From the NCBI RefSeq assembly GCF_016907555.1, contig NZ_JAFBCE010000001.1, positions 1,798,001-1,862,000 of the forward strand: DNA of 64,000 nucleotides, written 5' to 3'. Under the pieces are notes generated by a model that saw only the letters and a list, made by a program, of their open reading frames with translations, searched no databases and had not been told where the DNA came from. The DNA comes from Microbacterium laevaniformans (lineage in GTDB: Bacteria > Actinomycetota > Actinomycetes > Actinomycetales > Microbacteriaceae). The stretch's first letter is position 1. Every line of letters starts with the position of its first letter. Positions 1-9,940 of the stretch are shown here, in pieces. The translations under genes and the position numbers were made by a program.

Positions 1-854
1 GCGTCCGCGAGGAGTCGCTGAGCCGCCTCGGGGTCGGTGTACTCCATGACGCGCGATACGTCGACCGGGACCACGGAGTGGACGACGGTGTCGTCGTACA
101 CGTGGACGAGGTTGTAGGACTGCGCGCCGTCCTGCGGACGGGTGCCGCCGACCGGCACGGTGAGATCCTGTGCGTAGCAGGTCGAAGAGGCGACCGAGAC
201 GGGGATGCCGGCAAACGTCGCGAACGTCGAGTAGTGGAGATGCCCGGCGATGATCGCGCGGACGTCGGTGCCGCGCACCACACGGGCGAGCCGGGCTTGG
301 TCGCGCAGCTCCACGCTCGCCGCGAGCGCGAGCACGCTCGGCACGGGCGGGTGATGCATGGCGAGGATCGTGCCCAGCGGCGCGGGAGTGGCGAGCACCG
401 CGGCGAGCCAGGCCAGCTGCGCGTCGCTGATCTCGCCGTAATGATGCCCCGGCACGGAGGTGTCCAGCGTGACGATGCGCAGGCCGTCGAACTCGTCGAC
501 GCGATCGACGGGGCGAAGGTCCGCATCCTCGTCGCCCCACAGCTCGCTGCGGAACGCGGCGCGATCGTCGTGGTTTCCCATCACCCACACCACCGGCGCC
601 TCGAGGCGTGCGGCCACGGGTTCCACCATCGCGCGCAGCATCGCATAGGCGGCACGTTCGCCGAGGTCGACGAGGTCACCCGTCACCACGATCGCGTCGG
701 GACGCACGCCCGACGCTTCGATTCCGGCCAACGCACGAGCGAGGTGTTCCTCCCCCGAGACGCGGTCCCAGATGCGCGAGCCGGCGGCGCGCAGATGGGT
801 GTCGCTGAGATGGAGCAGGACCCGTTCGGGAGCAGGATGCTCGGCCATACGCAT
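1..854 (-). CDS. cpdA: Metallophosphoesterase, class III 3',5'-cyclic nucleotide phosphodiesterase type (3' end outside window)
   Basis: Calcineurin-like phosphoesterase, probably hydrolysing cyclic nucleotides in the cytoplasm. About 284 codons are visible and the frame runs off the window start. The metal-binding motifs are in order: LSDTH (Asp18, His20), VTGD (Asp60), GNHD (93-96), then a conserved GHH, MHHPP and GHLH. The start ATG at 854 lies 7 bases after a TAACAT hexamer (862-867), so the transcript is probably leaderless; an in-frame ATG at 848 is an alternative. A perfect 10-base inverted repeat (857-866 and 894-903) brackets this promoter. The substrate cannot be told from sequence, because the family also contains other phosphodiesterases. 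Confidence 0.85.
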   Translation of the reverse strand, partial: MRMAEHPAPERVLLHLSDTHLRAAGSRIWDRVSGEEHLARALAGIEASGVRPDAIVVTGDLVDLGERAAYAMLRAMVEPVAARLEAPVVWVMGNHDDRAAFRSELWGDEDADLRPVDRVDEFDGLRIVTLDTSVPGHHYGEISDAQLAWLAAVLATPAPLGTILAMHHPPVPSVLALAASVELRDQARLARVVRGTDVRAIIAGHLHYSTFATFAGIPVSVASSTCYAQDLTVPVGGTRPQDGAQSYNLVHVYDDTVVHSVVPVDVSRVMEYTDPEAAQRLLAD

Positions 855-856
855 GG

Positions 857-903
857 GCGCAATGTTACAAGCATGTTTCGTGACGGCGTGGTGAACATTG
901 CGC
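857..903. promoter_or_regulatory. Promoter of the phosphodiesterase gene framed by a 10-bp inverted repeat
   Basis: GCGCAATGTT (857-866) and its exact complement AACATTGCGC (894-903) are separated by 27 bases. The left arm overlaps the putative -10 element (TAACAT on the minus strand, 862-867). It could be an operator or a hairpin; nothing identifies the binding factor. Confidence 0.45.
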
Positions 904-965
904 GTCGTGTCGCCGATCGATCGACGGCGGGCCCGCGGCGACGACGCCGGCGTGCCTTCCGATGC

Positions 966-1811
966 CTACCGGGGAGCGCGGGCGATGGCGACGAAGTCCG
1001 CGATCGTGAGCTGCTCACCGCGCGCCGTCGGGTCGACACCCGCCGACTCCAACACCGCCGAGGCCGCGCTCGATGAGCCACCGAGTATCGGCGCCAGCGC
1101 CTGCCGCAGCATCTTGCGGCGCTGCTGGAACGCGGCATCCACCACCTGGAACGTCGCGCGACGCAGAGCCTCGTCGCCGCGCGGCTCGGGGTCACGACGG
1201 AACCCGACGAGCACGCTGTCGACGTTGGGCACCGGCCAGAAGACCTGCCGAGAGACGGTGCCGGCCAGCCGCCACGGGCCGTACCAAGCGGCCTTGACGC
1301 TGGGCGCCCCGTAGACCTTGGATCCCGGCGGAGCGGCGAGCCGCTCCCCCACCTCCGCCTGCACCATCACGACACCGCGCTCAAGGCCCGGAAAGGTCTC
1401 CATGAAGTGGAGCAGCACCGGCACGCTGACGTTGTACGGCAGGTTGGCGACGAGCACGTTCGGATCGCCCGGAAGCGCGGTGACGCGAAGGGCGTCGGCA
1501 TCCACGACCGTCAGCGCAACGTCGGCGACGCCGTGCGACGCGGCCGTGGCCGGCAGACGCTCGGCGAGGCGATGATCGATCTCGACGGCGGTGACCGCAG
1601 CGCCGGTCTCGAGGATCGCGAGCGTGAGCGACCCCAGCCCGGGACCCACCTCGACGACCCGGTCGGCGGCCGTCACCTCCGCGACGTGCACGATCTTTCG
1701 CACGGTGTTGGCATCGACGACGAAGTTCTGACCGAGCTTCTTCGTCGGTGTCACGTCGAGGTCGGCGGCGAGCGCGCGGATCTCGGCGGCTCCGAGCAGG
1801 GTCACGGGCAT
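966..1811 (-). CDS. rsmA: 16S rRNA (adenine1518/1519-N6) dimethyltransferase RsmA/KsgA
   Basis: Dimethylates two adjacent adenines in the helix 45 loop of 16S rRNA during small-subunit maturation. The protein has the family signature KLGQNFVVD near residue 28, the SAM-binding stretch [12 protein letters not shown] and the catalytic NLPYNVSVP motif, followed by the helical C-terminal domain. I chose ATG 1811 (281 aa) over GTG 1844 because TAGGCT at 1819-1824 sits 7 bases before it and the GTG lies upstream of that -10. In Actinobacteria rsmA usually follows tatD; here tatD is 13 kb away across the heme block. Confidence 0.95.
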   Translation of the reverse strand: MPVTLLGAAEIRALAADLDVTPTKKLGQNFVVDANTVRKIVHVAEVTAADRVVEVGPGLGSLTLAILETGAAVTAVEIDHRLAERLPATAASHGVADVALTVVDADALRVTALPGDPNVLVANLPYNVSVPVLLHFMETFPGLERGVVMVQAEVGERLAAPPGSKVYGAPSVKAAWYGPWRLAGTVSRQVFWPVPNVDSVLVGFRRDPEPRGDEALRRATFQVVDAAFQQRRKMLRQALAPILGGSSSAASAVLESAGVDPTARGEQLTIADFVAIARAPR

Positions 1812-1865
1812 GCGCTCCAGCCTATCCGGCGGAGCCTGCACCACGATCGGCAGTGCGCTCGTCGC

Positions 1866-2444
1866 CTAGGGGACCCAGTAGCCGACGGCACACAGCAGAC
1901 GCGTCTCGTCGTCGGCATCCGCGGGCGGTGCGATGGCGGGAGGGAACACGCCCCACTGGCGCCACTCGTCCGCGAACGCCACGACGTGTTCCTCGAGACC
2001 GGCGATCAGCTCGGGTGACAGATGGAACGGGATGCCGAGATGCTTCGCGATCTGCCACGCCTGGAATGCCCGGTACGTGGCCAGGTGCGCGAGCCCTTCG
2101 GCGGCCGGGTAGTCGCCGTAGCTGAACCGGAACGTGTCGGCGTAGCCGCCGGCGCGGACGGCGGCGGTCGCGGCATCGTTGCGCGCGTCGTAGGCGCCGA
2201 TCGGATCATCGCCCAGCAGATCGACGCCGCGCAGGTCGTCGCCGTCGACCGCCGCGCGTCCGCGCAGGACGTCGGGAACCCACGCCTCGTCGTACGTGTG
2301 CGCCTGCAGGATGTCGCGGACCGTGGGGTTCGCCATGGAGGTCCACTCGGCAGGTGCTGACCGGGTGAGATCGGCCGGATCGATCCGGTCGATGACGTCG
2401 CGCAGGGCCGCGTCGGAACGCAGAAACAGCTCGTCGGTGTTCAT
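1866..2444 (-). CDS. DinB-like / mycothiol-dependent maleylpyruvate isomerase metal-binding domain protein
   Basis: 192-residue helical-bundle protein resembling the actinobacterial DinB/MDMPI superfamily, whose members use a divalent metal and often mycothiol in thiol-transfer or isomerase reactions. The N-terminal helix (LRDVIDRI) and DILQAHTYDEAW, with a candidate metal-ligand His near residue 49, fit this fold. The substrate is unknown. ATG 2444 lies 6 bases after TAGCGT (2451-2456), a leaderless arrangement, so it appears to have its own promoter although it follows hemL on the same strand after about 120 bases. The family call rests on overall pattern, not a search. Confidence 0.55.
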   Translation of the reverse strand: MNTDELFLRSDAALRDVIDRIDPADLTRSAPAEWTSMANPTVRDILQAHTYDEAWVPDVLRGRAAVDGDDLRGVDLLGDDPIGAYDARNDAATAAVRAGGYADTFRFSYGDYPAAEGLAHLATYRAFQAWQIAKHLGIPFHLSPELIAGLEEHVVAFADEWRQWGVFPPAIAPPADADDETRLLCAVGYWVP

Positions 2445-2562
2445 GCGCCGACGCTAGCCCGGGCCACCGACATCGCTGCGCGCACGACGCCGGCATCCAC
2501 CTGGCGCGCGCACCGGGAACGCGCCCGGCGTTCTCGGCGCACGCGCCAACCGAAGCGCGCAA

Positions 2563-3873
2563 TCAGGCGGAAGCCGCGGCGCGGGCGGCCGCGGGCAGGG
2601 CGTCGACGATCTGCGCCACCGCGGCATCGTCGTGCGCGGCGGTGAGGAACCACGCCTCGAACGCCGACGGCGGCAGCGAGACGCCGGCGTCCAGCATCGC
2701 GTGGAAGAACCGGCCGTAGGCGACGGTGTCCTGCTGCTGCGCCGTCGCGTAGTCCGGCACCCCGCCGACGACTTCGGCGCCGAAGAAGACGCTGAACAGG
2801 CTTCCCGCCCGCTGCAGCACGTGGGGCACCCCGGCCGCCGTCAGCGCCGCCGTCGCCGCGTCGGCGACCGCGTCGGCCGCCGCTGCCAGCCGGGCGTACG
2901 CGGAGGCATCGGCCAGACGAAGCGTCGCCAGGCCCGCGGCGACCGCGACGGGGTTTCCGCTCAGCGTGCCGGCCTGGTACACCGGCCCCAGCGGGGCGAG
3001 CATGTCCATGACGTCGGCGCGGCCGCCGACCGCGGCGACCGGCAGTCCACCGCCGATGACCTTTCCGAAGGTGACGAGGTCGGGGACGACGGTCTCCCCC
3101 GCGTCCGCGAGCACCTGGGCGTAGCCGCCCGGGGCGGCGCGGAACCCGGTGAGCACCTCGTCGCTGATCAGCAGGGCGCCCTCGCGGCGGCAGAGCTCGG
3201 CGACGAACGTGGAGAACCCGGATGCCGGGGCGACAACGCCCATGTTCGCCGCCGCAGCCTCGGTGATCACGGCGGCGATCCGACCGGAGTGCGCGGCGAA
3301 GACCTCCTCCAGCGCGGCACGGTCGTTGTACGGGACGACCAACGTCTGCGCCGCGACGGCCTCCGGCACGCCGGCAGAGCCCGGCAGTGCGAAGGTCGCC
3401 AGCCCCGACCCGGCGGCGGCCAGCAGACCGTCGGAGTGACCGTGATAGTGGCCCGCGAACTTGATGAGAAGGTCCCGTCCGGTGGCGCCGCGCGCCAGGC
3501 GGATGGCGCTCATGGTCGCCTCGGTGCCCGTGGACACCAGCCGCGCCTTCTGCACGGCCGGCACCCGTCGCACGATCTCCTCGACGAGCTCCGCCTCGGC
3601 CGGGGTCGGCGCTCCGAACGACAGTCCGCGCGCGGCGGCGGCCTGGACGGCGGCGACGACCTCCGGATGGGCGTGGCCGAGCAGCGCCGGGCCCCAGCTG
3701 GCGACGAGGTCGACGTAGCGGCGCCCCTCGGCATCCGTCACGTACGCGCCCGCGGCCTCGACGAGGAAGCGCGGCGTGCCGCCGACGGAGCCGTACGCGC
3801 GCACGGGCGAATCCACGCCACCGGGGATGACCGCGCGGGCACGGGTGAACAGGGCGTCGTTGGTGTCGGTCAT
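2563..3873 (-). CDS. hemL: Glutamate-1-semialdehyde 2,1-aminomutase
   Basis: PLP enzyme converting glutamate-1-semialdehyde to 5-aminolevulinate, the second step of the C5 heme pathway that HemA begins. The 436-residue protein shows the N-terminal [11 protein letters not shown] signature, the conserved HYHGHSDG segment and the PLP-lysine motif [12 protein letters not shown] 3873 overlaps the hemB stop (ATGA), so it is translationally coupled as the last gene of the operon; an upstream in-frame start at 3921 would only add a low-complexity Arg-rich extension. Its partner hemA is on the opposite strand at the other end of the cluster. Confidence 0.96.
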   Translation of the reverse strand: MTDTNDALFTRARAVIPGGVDSPVRAYGSVGGTPRFLVEAAGAYVTDAEGRRYVDLVASWGPALLGHAHPEVVAAVQAAAARGLSFGAPTPAEAELVEEIVRRVPAVQKARLVSTGTEATMSAIRLARGATGRDLLIKFAGHYHGHSDGLLAAAGSGLATFALPGSAGVPEAVAAQTLVVPYNDRAALEEVFAAHSGRIAAVITEAAAANMGVVAPASGFSTFVAELCRREGALLISDEVLTGFRAAPGGYAQVLADAGETVVPDLVTFGKVIGGGLPVAAVGGRADVMDMLAPLGPVYQAGTLSGNPVAVAAGLATLRLADASAYARLAAAADAVADAATAALTAAGVPHVLQRAGSLFSVFFGAEVVGGVPDYATAQQQDTVAYGRFFHAMLDAGVSLPPSAFEAWFLTAAHDDAAVAQIVDALPAAARAAASA

Positions 3874-4865
3874 GCGAGTGCGCGTCCCTCTCGGAGCCAG
3901 CCGGCGACCTCGATCGCCCAATACGTCAGAATCGCCTCGGCGCCGGCGCGGCGGATGCCGAGGATGCTCTCCCCGATCGCACGCTCACGGTCGATGACAC
4001 CGGCGGCGGCGGCGTGCTCGATCATCGCGTACTCCCCCGACACCTGGTAGGCCCAGACCGGCACGGACGACACGGCGGCGACCTCGGCGAGCACATCGAG
4101 ATACGGGCCCGCGGGCTTGACCATGACGATGTCGGCGCCCTCGTCGATGTCGGCGAGGGCCTCCTGCACGCCCTCGCGGCCGTTGGCGGCGTCGAGCTGG
4201 TAGGTGCGACGGTCGCCGGTGAGGGTCGACTCGACGGCGTCGCGGAACGGACCGTAGAACGCGGAGGCGTACTTGGCGGAGTACGCGAGGATCACGACGT
4301 CGCTGCGGCCCGCGGCATCCAGCGCCGCACGGCACGCGGCGACCTGGCCGTCCATCATGCCCGACAGGCCGAGGATGTCGGCGCCGGCCTCGGCCTGGGC
4401 GAGCGCCATCCGCGCGTACACCTCGAGGGTCGCGTCGTTGTCGACCGATCCGTCGGCGGCGAGCACGCCGCAGTGGCCGTGGTCGGTGAACTCGTCGAGG
4501 CAGAGGTCGGCCTGCACCGTGAGGCGCCCGGCCGCCGCGCGCGCCGCGACGGCGATCGCCCGGTTGAGGATGCCGTCGGGGTCGGTCGCGCCGCTGCCGA
4601 CGGCATCGCGCACGGCGGGAACGCCGAAGAGCATGATGCCGCCGATGCCGGCCTCGGCCGCCTCGTCGACGACGGCCGCGAGCTGGGCGAGGGGGTATTG
4701 GTGAACCCCGGGCATGCTCGCAATCGGCTGCGCCTCGGCGATGTCCTCCTTCACGAACACCGGCAGGACGAGCCGGCGCGGGCTCAGGTCGGTCTCGGCG
4801 AGGAGGCGTCGCAGGGCCGGGCTCTGGCGCAGGCGGCGCAGGCGGCGGACGGGGAACGCTGTCAT
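3870..4865 (-). CDS. hemB: Delta-aminolevulinic acid dehydratase (porphobilinogen synthase)
   Basis: Condenses two 5-aminolevulinate molecules to porphobilinogen. 331 residues with the Schiff-base lysines in AYSAKYAS and MVKPAG. The metal site reads [14 protein letters not shown]: two of the three cysteines of the classical zinc site remain and the middle one is Asp, an intermediate between zinc-type and magnesium-type enzymes; I recall similar sequences in other Actinobacteria. ATG 4865 overlaps the hemD stop and its own stop overlaps the hemL start, four bases each. Confidence 0.96.
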   Translation of the reverse strand: MTAFPVRRLRRLRQSPALRRLLAETDLSPRRLVLPVFVKEDIAEAQPIASMPGVHQYPLAQLAAVVDEAAEAGIGGIMLFGVPAVRDAVGSGATDPDGILNRAIAVAARAAAGRLTVQADLCLDEFTDHGHCGVLAADGSVDNDATLEVYARMALAQAEAGADILGLSGMMDGQVAACRAALDAAGRSDVVILAYSAKYASAFYGPFRDAVESTLTGDRRTYQLDAANGREGVQEALADIDEGADIVMVKPAGPYLDVLAEVAAVSSVPVWAYQVSGEYAMIEHAAAAGVIDRERAIGESILGIRRAGAEAILTYWAIEVAGWLREGRALA

Positions 4866-5644
4866 CGGGTGACCTCCTGGAGTCGGGGAAGGGTGTCGAG
4901 CTCGGCGATGAGGGCGTCGATGCTCTGTGTACGCGCGGTGTGGCCGACGACGAAGCCGAGGCGCTCCGCGTCGCGGGTGGTGCCCGGACCGATCGAGGCG
5001 ACGAGGGTGGATGCCGGCAGCGCTCCGACCTGTCGGCGCAGCTCGCGTCCGACGCTCAGCGAGGTCAGCAGCACGATCGCGAAGCGGCCGGCGGCGAGAT
5101 CTGCAGCCACGTCGGCGGCGAGATCAATGCCGACCGTGCGGTAGCCGATGCAGACGTCGACGGCGAAGCCGCGCAGCTCCAGCTCATCGCTGACGACAGC
5201 TCCGGCGAGATCGGAGCGCACCACGAGGCAGCGCCCGGTCGAGCTCGCGCTGTGCGCTGCGCACCACTGCGCGATCATCGCGTGGGCCGACGAGCGCCCC
5301 AGCGGGATGAAGTCGACGTTCGCCCCCAGCTCGGTGACGGCGCGCGCCGTGGCCTGACCGACCGCCGCGACCCGCAACGACATCGGCAACGCGCGTCCGC
5401 TCGCCGACAGGAACAGCGCGAGCTGCTCGACGCTGGCGGCGCTGGTGACGAACAGCCACTCGTAGTCACCGTCGGCGAGCCGGCCGAAGGCGGCGTCGCG
5501 CGCGGCCGTGTCGCGGGGCGGGGCGGTGCGGATCAGGGGCGCGATCACCGGTTCGGCACCGCGACGCGTCAGCTCACCCGCGACGTGCTCGCCCCACGCG
5601 CCGCCGCGCGGCACGAGCACCCGCGCGCCGGCGAGTGCGGTCAC
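4862..5644 (-). CDS. hemD: Uroporphyrinogen-III synthase
   Basis: Closes and inverts ring D of hydroxymethylbilane to give uroporphyrinogen III. About 260 residues in the two-domain HemD pattern: LAGARVLVPRG at the start, VTSAASVE and AVGQATA in the middle, LTSLSVG and SIGPGTT in the second half. HemD is poorly conserved, so operon position (hemC-hemD-hemB) is part of the evidence. The GTG at 5644 overlaps the hemC stop as GTGA; the longer open frame upstream runs antiphase through hemC and is not used. Confidence 0.93.
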   Translation of the reverse strand: MTALAGARVLVPRGGAWGEHVAGELTRRGAEPVIAPLIRTAPPRDTAARDAAFGRLADGDYEWLFVTSAASVEQLALFLSASGRALPMSLRVAAVGQATARAVTELGANVDFIPLGRSSAHAMIAQWCAAHSASSTGRCLVVRSDLAGAVVSDELELRGFAVDVCIGYRTVGIDLAADVAADLAAGRFAIVLLTSLSVGRELRRQVGALPASTLVASIGPGTTRDAERLGFVVGHTARTQSIDALIAELDTLPRLQEVTR

Positions 5645-6612
5645 CGCGGGTCTCCCGCGGGTCGCGGACCGAGCTCGGCGAGCTCGGCGGCCCCGGCATC
5701 CATCAGCGCGGTGACGACGATACCGGCCTGCGCTGCGCGCCCGGCCGCCGTCGCCAGTTCGGCGGGGTCGGCGGAGTGCGCGACCCGGACTATGCGGGCG
5801 CCGTCGAGGGCGTAGACCTCCGCGATCAGCGTGACGGCGTCCGGCGCACGCCGGGCCGAGATGCCGACCGGCGCGGCGCACCCGGCCTCCAGCAGCCGCA
5901 GCACGGCGCGCTCCCAGAGCGCGGTGATCTCGGCATCCGCGTCGGTGATCGCGGCGATCTGCGCGGCGACCGGGGAATCCGTGCGCACCTCGACCGCGAG
6001 CGCGCCCTGGCCGGCGGAGGTGGGCCAGCCGTCGGCGTCGAAGCGGTCGGTGATCCGGTCGCTGCGTCCGATCCGGGTCAGCCCCGCCTCGGCCAGCACG
6101 ATGGCGTCATACTCCCCCTCGTCGACCTTGCGCAGTCGGGTATCGACGTTGCCGCGGATGCCGCGCGCCCGCAGATCGGGGCGGCGCCGCAGCAGCTGGG
6201 CGACCCGCCGGGGTGATCCGCTGCCGACCACGGCTCCGTGCGGCAGCGCCTCGAGCGTGAGGCCTCCGCGCGCGCACAGCACATCCGCCACAGGGGCCCG
6301 CGGCGGAACCGCACCGATCGCGAGGCCCGCGACGTCGGCCGTGGGAAGGTCCTTCATCGAGTGCACCACGAGGTCGCACTCGTCGCGCAGCAACGCCTCA
6401 CGCAGCGCCGCGACGAACACGCCGGTACCACCCAGCTGCGCGAGGGGTCCGGTGAGCACGTCGCCCGCCGTCGTGATCGGCACCAGCTCCACCTCGCGGC
6501 CGGTCGCCGCCCGCAGGGCGTCGGCGACGTGGCCGGACTGCGTGGTGGCCAGCAGACTCGCTCGGGTTCCGAGTCGCAGCGGCGCGGGTGCGGCGGCGTC
6601 GGTCACCGTCAC
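5641..6612 (-). CDS. hemC: Hydroxymethylbilane synthase (porphobilinogen deaminase)
   Basis: Polymerises four porphobilinogens to hydroxymethylbilane on a covalent dipyrromethane cofactor. 323 residues: LRLGTRASLLA near the N terminus, HSMKDLPT (catalytic region), GSGSPRR, and EAGCAAPVG with the cofactor cysteine. The start is taken as GTG 6612, which overlaps the hemH stop (GTGA); a second GTG at 6606 is possible. Both ends are coupled to neighbouring genes, so translation probably depends on ribosomes arriving from hemH. Confidence 0.96.
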   Translation of the reverse strand: MTVTDAAAPAPLRLGTRASLLATTQSGHVADALRAATGREVELVPITTAGDVLTGPLAQLGGTGVFVAALREALLRDECDLVVHSMKDLPTADVAGLAIGAVPPRAPVADVLCARGGLTLEALPHGAVVGSGSPRRVAQLLRRRPDLRARGIRGNVDTRLRKVDEGEYDAIVLAEAGLTRIGRSDRITDRFDADGWPTSAGQGALAVEVRTDSPVAAQIAAITDADAEITALWERAVLRLLEAGCAAPVGISARRAPDAVTLIAEVYALDGARIVRVAHSADPAELATAAGRAAQAGIVVTALMDAGAAELAELGPRPAGDPR

Positions 6613-7841
6613 GGCGCGATCCCCGCGAGTGCCGGCTGGAAGCCGAGTCGCTTGTTCTCGCAGCATCCGGGACGGCACACGTCGTACCAGGGTCCGAGGT
6701 CCGTCTCGTGCGGTCGGTCGGCCGCGGCGGCGCCGTTCAGCCGCTCGACCATGAGGTCGACCAGGCCCGAGACGTACGCCGGATGCGTCCCCGGAGTGGG
6801 CGTGCGGATCGCCGTGAGCCCCAGCTCGTCGGCCGTCTCCATCGCCTCGGTGTCGAGGTCCCAGAGCACCTCCATGTGGTCGCTGACGAAGCCGAGCGGC
6901 ACGATGAGCACGGCCTTGCGACCGCGAGCGGGCAGCTCGGCCATCGCGTCGTTGATGTCGGGCTCGAGCCACGGCACCTGCGGCGGGCCCGAACGGCTCT
7001 GGAAGACGAGCTGCCAGGCACACGACGAGCCCAGCCGCGACATGATCGTCTCGGCGACGGCCGTGTGCTGCGCGACGTAGGCGCCGCCGGCGCCGAATCC
7101 GCGCTCGGGCGGGCCGGAACGGTCGGCGTCACTGTTGGGGATCGAGTGGGTAGAGAAGAGGATCTCGATCTCGTCGTCGGCGAAGCCCTGGGCATGGAGG
7201 GCCTCGAGTCCCTCGGCGACGCCCTCCGCGAAGGGGGTCACGAAGCCCGGGTGGTCGAAGAACTGGCGCACCTTGTCGATCTCGACGGCACCGCTCAGGC
7301 CGGTGGCCTCGACGGCGTCGGCGAGATCTTCGCGGTACTGGCGGCACGACGAGTACGAGCTGTACGCGCTGGTCGCGATCGCGAGCAGGCGGCGGTGGCC
7401 GGCGTCATGGGCGTCCTGCAGGGCGTCGGCGATGTAGGGCGTCCAGTTGCGGTTTCCCCAGTACACCGGCAGCTCCAGGCCGCGCGCCGCGAGCTCGGCA
7501 TCCAGCGCCGCCTTCAGCTCACGGTTGTGCTGGTTGATCGGCGACACCCCGCCGAAGTGACGGTAGTGATGGGCGACCTCTTCGAGGCGCTCGTCCGGGA
7601 TGCCGCGGCCCGCCGTGACGTTGCGCAGGAACGGGATCACGTCGTCCTGACCCTCGGGGCCGCCGAAGCCGAGCAGCAGCACGCCGTCGTAGGCGACGGG
7701 GACGGTGACGTGCGGATCGCCGGCGCACGTCGCCGCCGTGGCGGCCGGCACGCGGCATCCGTCGCCGCACACGGGAGCGGCGCTCGCGCGCGGAGGCTTG
7801 GGACGGAACTCGGCGGCCCGGCGAGCGATGTTCTCGGCCAT
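6609..7841 (-). CDS. hemH: Coproporphyrin III ferrochelatase (CpfC type)
   Basis: Inserts Fe2+ into coproporphyrin III in the actinobacterial/firmicute heme branch. 410 residues: VLLLGFGGPEG, YWGNRNWTPY, ATSAYSSYSSCRQY, FSTHSIPN (catalytic His) and QSRSGPP. The C terminus carries CRPGCCENKR, matching the cysteine cluster that binds a [2Fe-2S] centre in actinobacterial ferrochelatases. The N-terminal 55 residues hold further cysteines (PVCGDGC), which are unusual. ATG 7841 overlaps the hemQ stop by one base. hemQ in the same operon supports a coproporphyrin rather than protoporphyrin substrate. Confidence 0.95.
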   Translation of the reverse strand: MAENIARRAAEFRPKPPRASAAPVCGDGCRVPAATAATCAGDPHVTVPVAYDGVLLLGFGGPEGQDDVIPFLRNVTAGRGIPDERLEEVAHHYRHFGGVSPINQHNRELKAALDAELAARGLELPVYWGNRNWTPYIADALQDAHDAGHRRLLAIATSAYSSYSSCRQYREDLADAVEATGLSGAVEIDKVRQFFDHPGFVTPFAEGVAEGLEALHAQGFADDEIEILFSTHSIPNSDADRSGPPERGFGAGGAYVAQHTAVAETIMSRLGSSCAWQLVFQSRSGPPQVPWLEPDINDAMAELPARGRKAVLIVPLGFVSDHMEVLWDLDTEAMETADELGLTAIRTPTPGTHPAYVSGLVDLMVERLNGAAAADRPHETDLGPWYDVCRPGCCENKRLGFQPALAGIAP

Positions 7842-8527
7842 CAGCTCAGCACCTCCGCCAGCTCGTCGAGCTCGAGCCGGCGGCCCGTGTAGAAGGGCAC
7901 CTCTTCGCGCACGTGGCGCCGGGCGTCCGTGGCGCGCAGATCGCGCATCATGTCGACGAGGTGGATGGGATCGTCGCTCTCCAGCGGCAGGAGCCATTCG
8001 TAGTCGCTGAGGCCGAAGGTCGAGACGGTGTTGGCGACGACGTCCGTGAAGCGCGCACCCTTGCGGCCGTGCTCGGCGAGCATGCCGGCGCGCTCCTGCT
8101 CGGGCAGCAGGTACCACTCGTAGCTGCGCACGAACGGGTACAGGCACAGCCAGCCGCGGGCGCTCTCGCCGCGAAGGTACCCGGGGACGTGACGCTTGTT
8201 GAACTCGGCCTCGCGGTGCACCCCCATCGCGGTCCAGACGGCCGTGTACGCCTGCAGCACGCCGGTGCGGCGCAGTGCCCGCAGCGCCTTCTGGAGCACG
8301 GCGGGGTCGTCGAACTCACCCGGCGTCGTGTGCAGCCAGATCATGAGATCGGCTTCGCCGCGCATGCCGGTGACGTCGTACAGGCCGCGCACGCTGACGC
8401 CGCCGGCCGTGACCGCGTCGACGGCGGCGGACAGCTCGGCGATCGCCGCGGCGTCGGGCGCCACCCGCGGACGGGGGCCGGCCAGGACGGCGAAGAGGGT
8501 GTATCCGAGCGGGATCTGTTCGGTCAT
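7841..8527 (-). CDS. hemQ: Coproheme decarboxylase HemQ/ChdC
   Basis: Peroxide-dependent oxidative decarboxylation of coproheme to heme b, the last step of the pathway. 228 residues of the chlorite-dismutase-like fold, with the YPFVRSYEWY segment (catalytic-tyrosine region) and MLAEHGRKG, whose His is the expected proximal heme ligand. It is the only gene of the operon whose start does not overlap its upstream neighbour: AGGAG sits across the cgoX stop codon, 9 bases before ATG 8527. Possible re-initiation here could give the terminal enzyme a separate translation rate. Confidence 0.95.
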   Translation of the reverse strand: MTEQIPLGYTLFAVLAGPRPRVAPDAAAIAELSAAVDAVTAGGVSVRGLYDVTGMRGEADLMIWLHTTPGEFDDPAVLQKALRALRRTGVLQAYTAVWTAMGVHREAEFNKRHVPGYLRGESARGWLCLYPFVRSYEWYLLPEQERAGMLAEHGRKGARFTDVVANTVSTFGLSDYEWLLPLESDDPIHLVDMMRDLRATDARRHVREEVPFYTGRRLELDELAEVLS

Positions 8528-8536
8528 GCGGTGCTC

Positions 8537-9940
8537 CTAGGAAACCGGGTGGGTGTGGAGGGAGGACGACGGGAGGGATGCCGCGAGCGCGCGGTCGAGA
8601 CGGGCGGCGAGGTCGCGGGCGTGCGGGATGACGGAGGCGAGGCCGGTACCGGCGGCGGCGGCCCCGGCCAGGTGGATGCCCGCGGGCAGGTCGTCGGGCG
8701 CGGCGGCGCCGACGACGGCATCCGTCCACTCCTGCACGACCAGGTCGACGACATCGGCCGCGGCCACGTCGACGCCGGTGAGGATCGAGACCTCGCGGGC
8801 GACCTCGTCGGCCGTGGCCAGCGTACCGGCGGCGGCGTCGCGAGCGGAGAGCCGCACGAGGTGGATGCCGTCAGGCGTCGCGGCGCGCGCCCAGTCCCAC
8901 TTGGCGGTGATGTGCGTGAGGGCCTTGGCCGCCGTCGGCAGCGCGGCGTCGACGATCACGCCCGAGCCGACGGGTTCGGCGGCGAGGGCGGGGTGGGCGA
9001 TGGCCGCCGCGACGAGGCGGACCGCCGCCGGGGCGCGCGTCGAAACGCCCGCACCCGCCAGAAGGCGCGCCGCCTCCGCGGGGCCCGTCGCGATCACGAC
9101 CTGACGCGCCGACAGGGATCCGCTCGTCGTCTCGACGGTGACCGTCTCGACATCCGAGCGCACAGCACGCACCGCGACCCCGGTGCGGATCTTCGCACCG
9201 TGGGCCTCCGCGGCCTCAGCGAGCGCCGTCGGAAGGCGCCACATGCCCCCTGCGATGCCGCCGACGGCGGCGCCGGCGCGCTGCCCGGTCGCGATCGCGT
9301 CCGCGGCCTCGAGAAGCGAGCCGCGGGAAACGAACTCGCGCCACAGACCGGGGTGCAGCTGCGACAAGCGGGCCTCGGCGGCGGGTCGCGAGTAGACGCT
9401 CCGGCAGAGCGTGTCGACGAGCCGATCGGCGACGCGGACACCGAGACGTTCGGCGACCAGGTCGTAGAGCGACGGCTCCGCGTCGGCGATGATGGGCACC
9501 CGTCGCTCATCGCGCGCGCGGGCGGCGCCGTCGGCGCCGATGATCGCGACGACGTCGTCGGCACCGGGATCGGCGGGGATGCCGAGAACGGTCCGCCGCG
9601 GCAGGCGAGCGCGGCACACGCCGTCGTCCGTGGCGACGGCGAGCCAGGCGCCCTGGGGGCGCGGCGCGACCAGCTCGAGCGGGAGCCCGGCATCCGCGAC
9701 GAGAGCGGCCACCGCATCGGTACGCGTCGCGAACGACTCCGCCCCGAGATCGATGTCCACCCCCGCGAGCGTGCCGCGGCGCAGCAGCCCGCCGACCTCT
9801 TCCGCCGCGTCGACCACGACCACGTCACGTCCGGCACGCGCCAGCTCGTGTGCCACGACGAGCCCGCCCATACCGGCGCCGACGACGACGACATCGGCGC
9901 CGGTCGCGGCTGCCGGCGCGCCCGTGCGAGAGGTGGTCAC
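8537..9940 (-). CDS. cgoX: Coproporphyrinogen III oxidase CgoX (HemY/HemG-type flavoprotein)
   Basis: FAD-dependent oxidation of coproporphyrinogen III to coproporphyrin III. 467 residues, with the N-terminal dinucleotide-binding motif VVVVGAGMGGLVVAHEL, the family motif GGMWRLP near the middle and a C-terminal GIHLAGAAAAGTGLASV FAD-contact region. Called CgoX rather than protoporphyrinogen oxidase because hemH and hemQ of the coproporphyrin branch are adjacent and neither hemF nor hemN is in the operon. GTG 9940 overlaps the hemE stop (GTGA). Confidence 0.93.
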   Translation of the reverse strand: MTTSRTGAPAAATGADVVVVGAGMGGLVVAHELARAGRDVVVVDAAEEVGGLLRRGTLAGVDIDLGAESFATRTDAVAALVADAGLPLELVAPRPQGAWLAVATDDGVCRARLPRRTVLGIPADPGADDVVAIIGADGAARARDERRVPIIADAEPSLYDLVAERLGVRVADRLVDTLCRSVYSRPAAEARLSQLHPGLWREFVSRGSLLEAADAIATGQRAGAAVGGIAGGMWRLPTALAEAAEAHGAKIRTGVAVRAVRSDVETVTVETTSGSLSARQVVIATGPAEAARLLAGAGVSTRAPAAVRLVAAAIAHPALAAEPVGSGVIVDAALPTAAKALTHITAKWDWARAATPDGIHLVRLSARDAAAGTLATADEVAREVSILTGVDVAAADVVDLVVQEWTDAVVGAAAPDDLPAGIHLAGAAAAGTGLASVIPHARDLAARLDRALAASLPSSSLHTHPVS

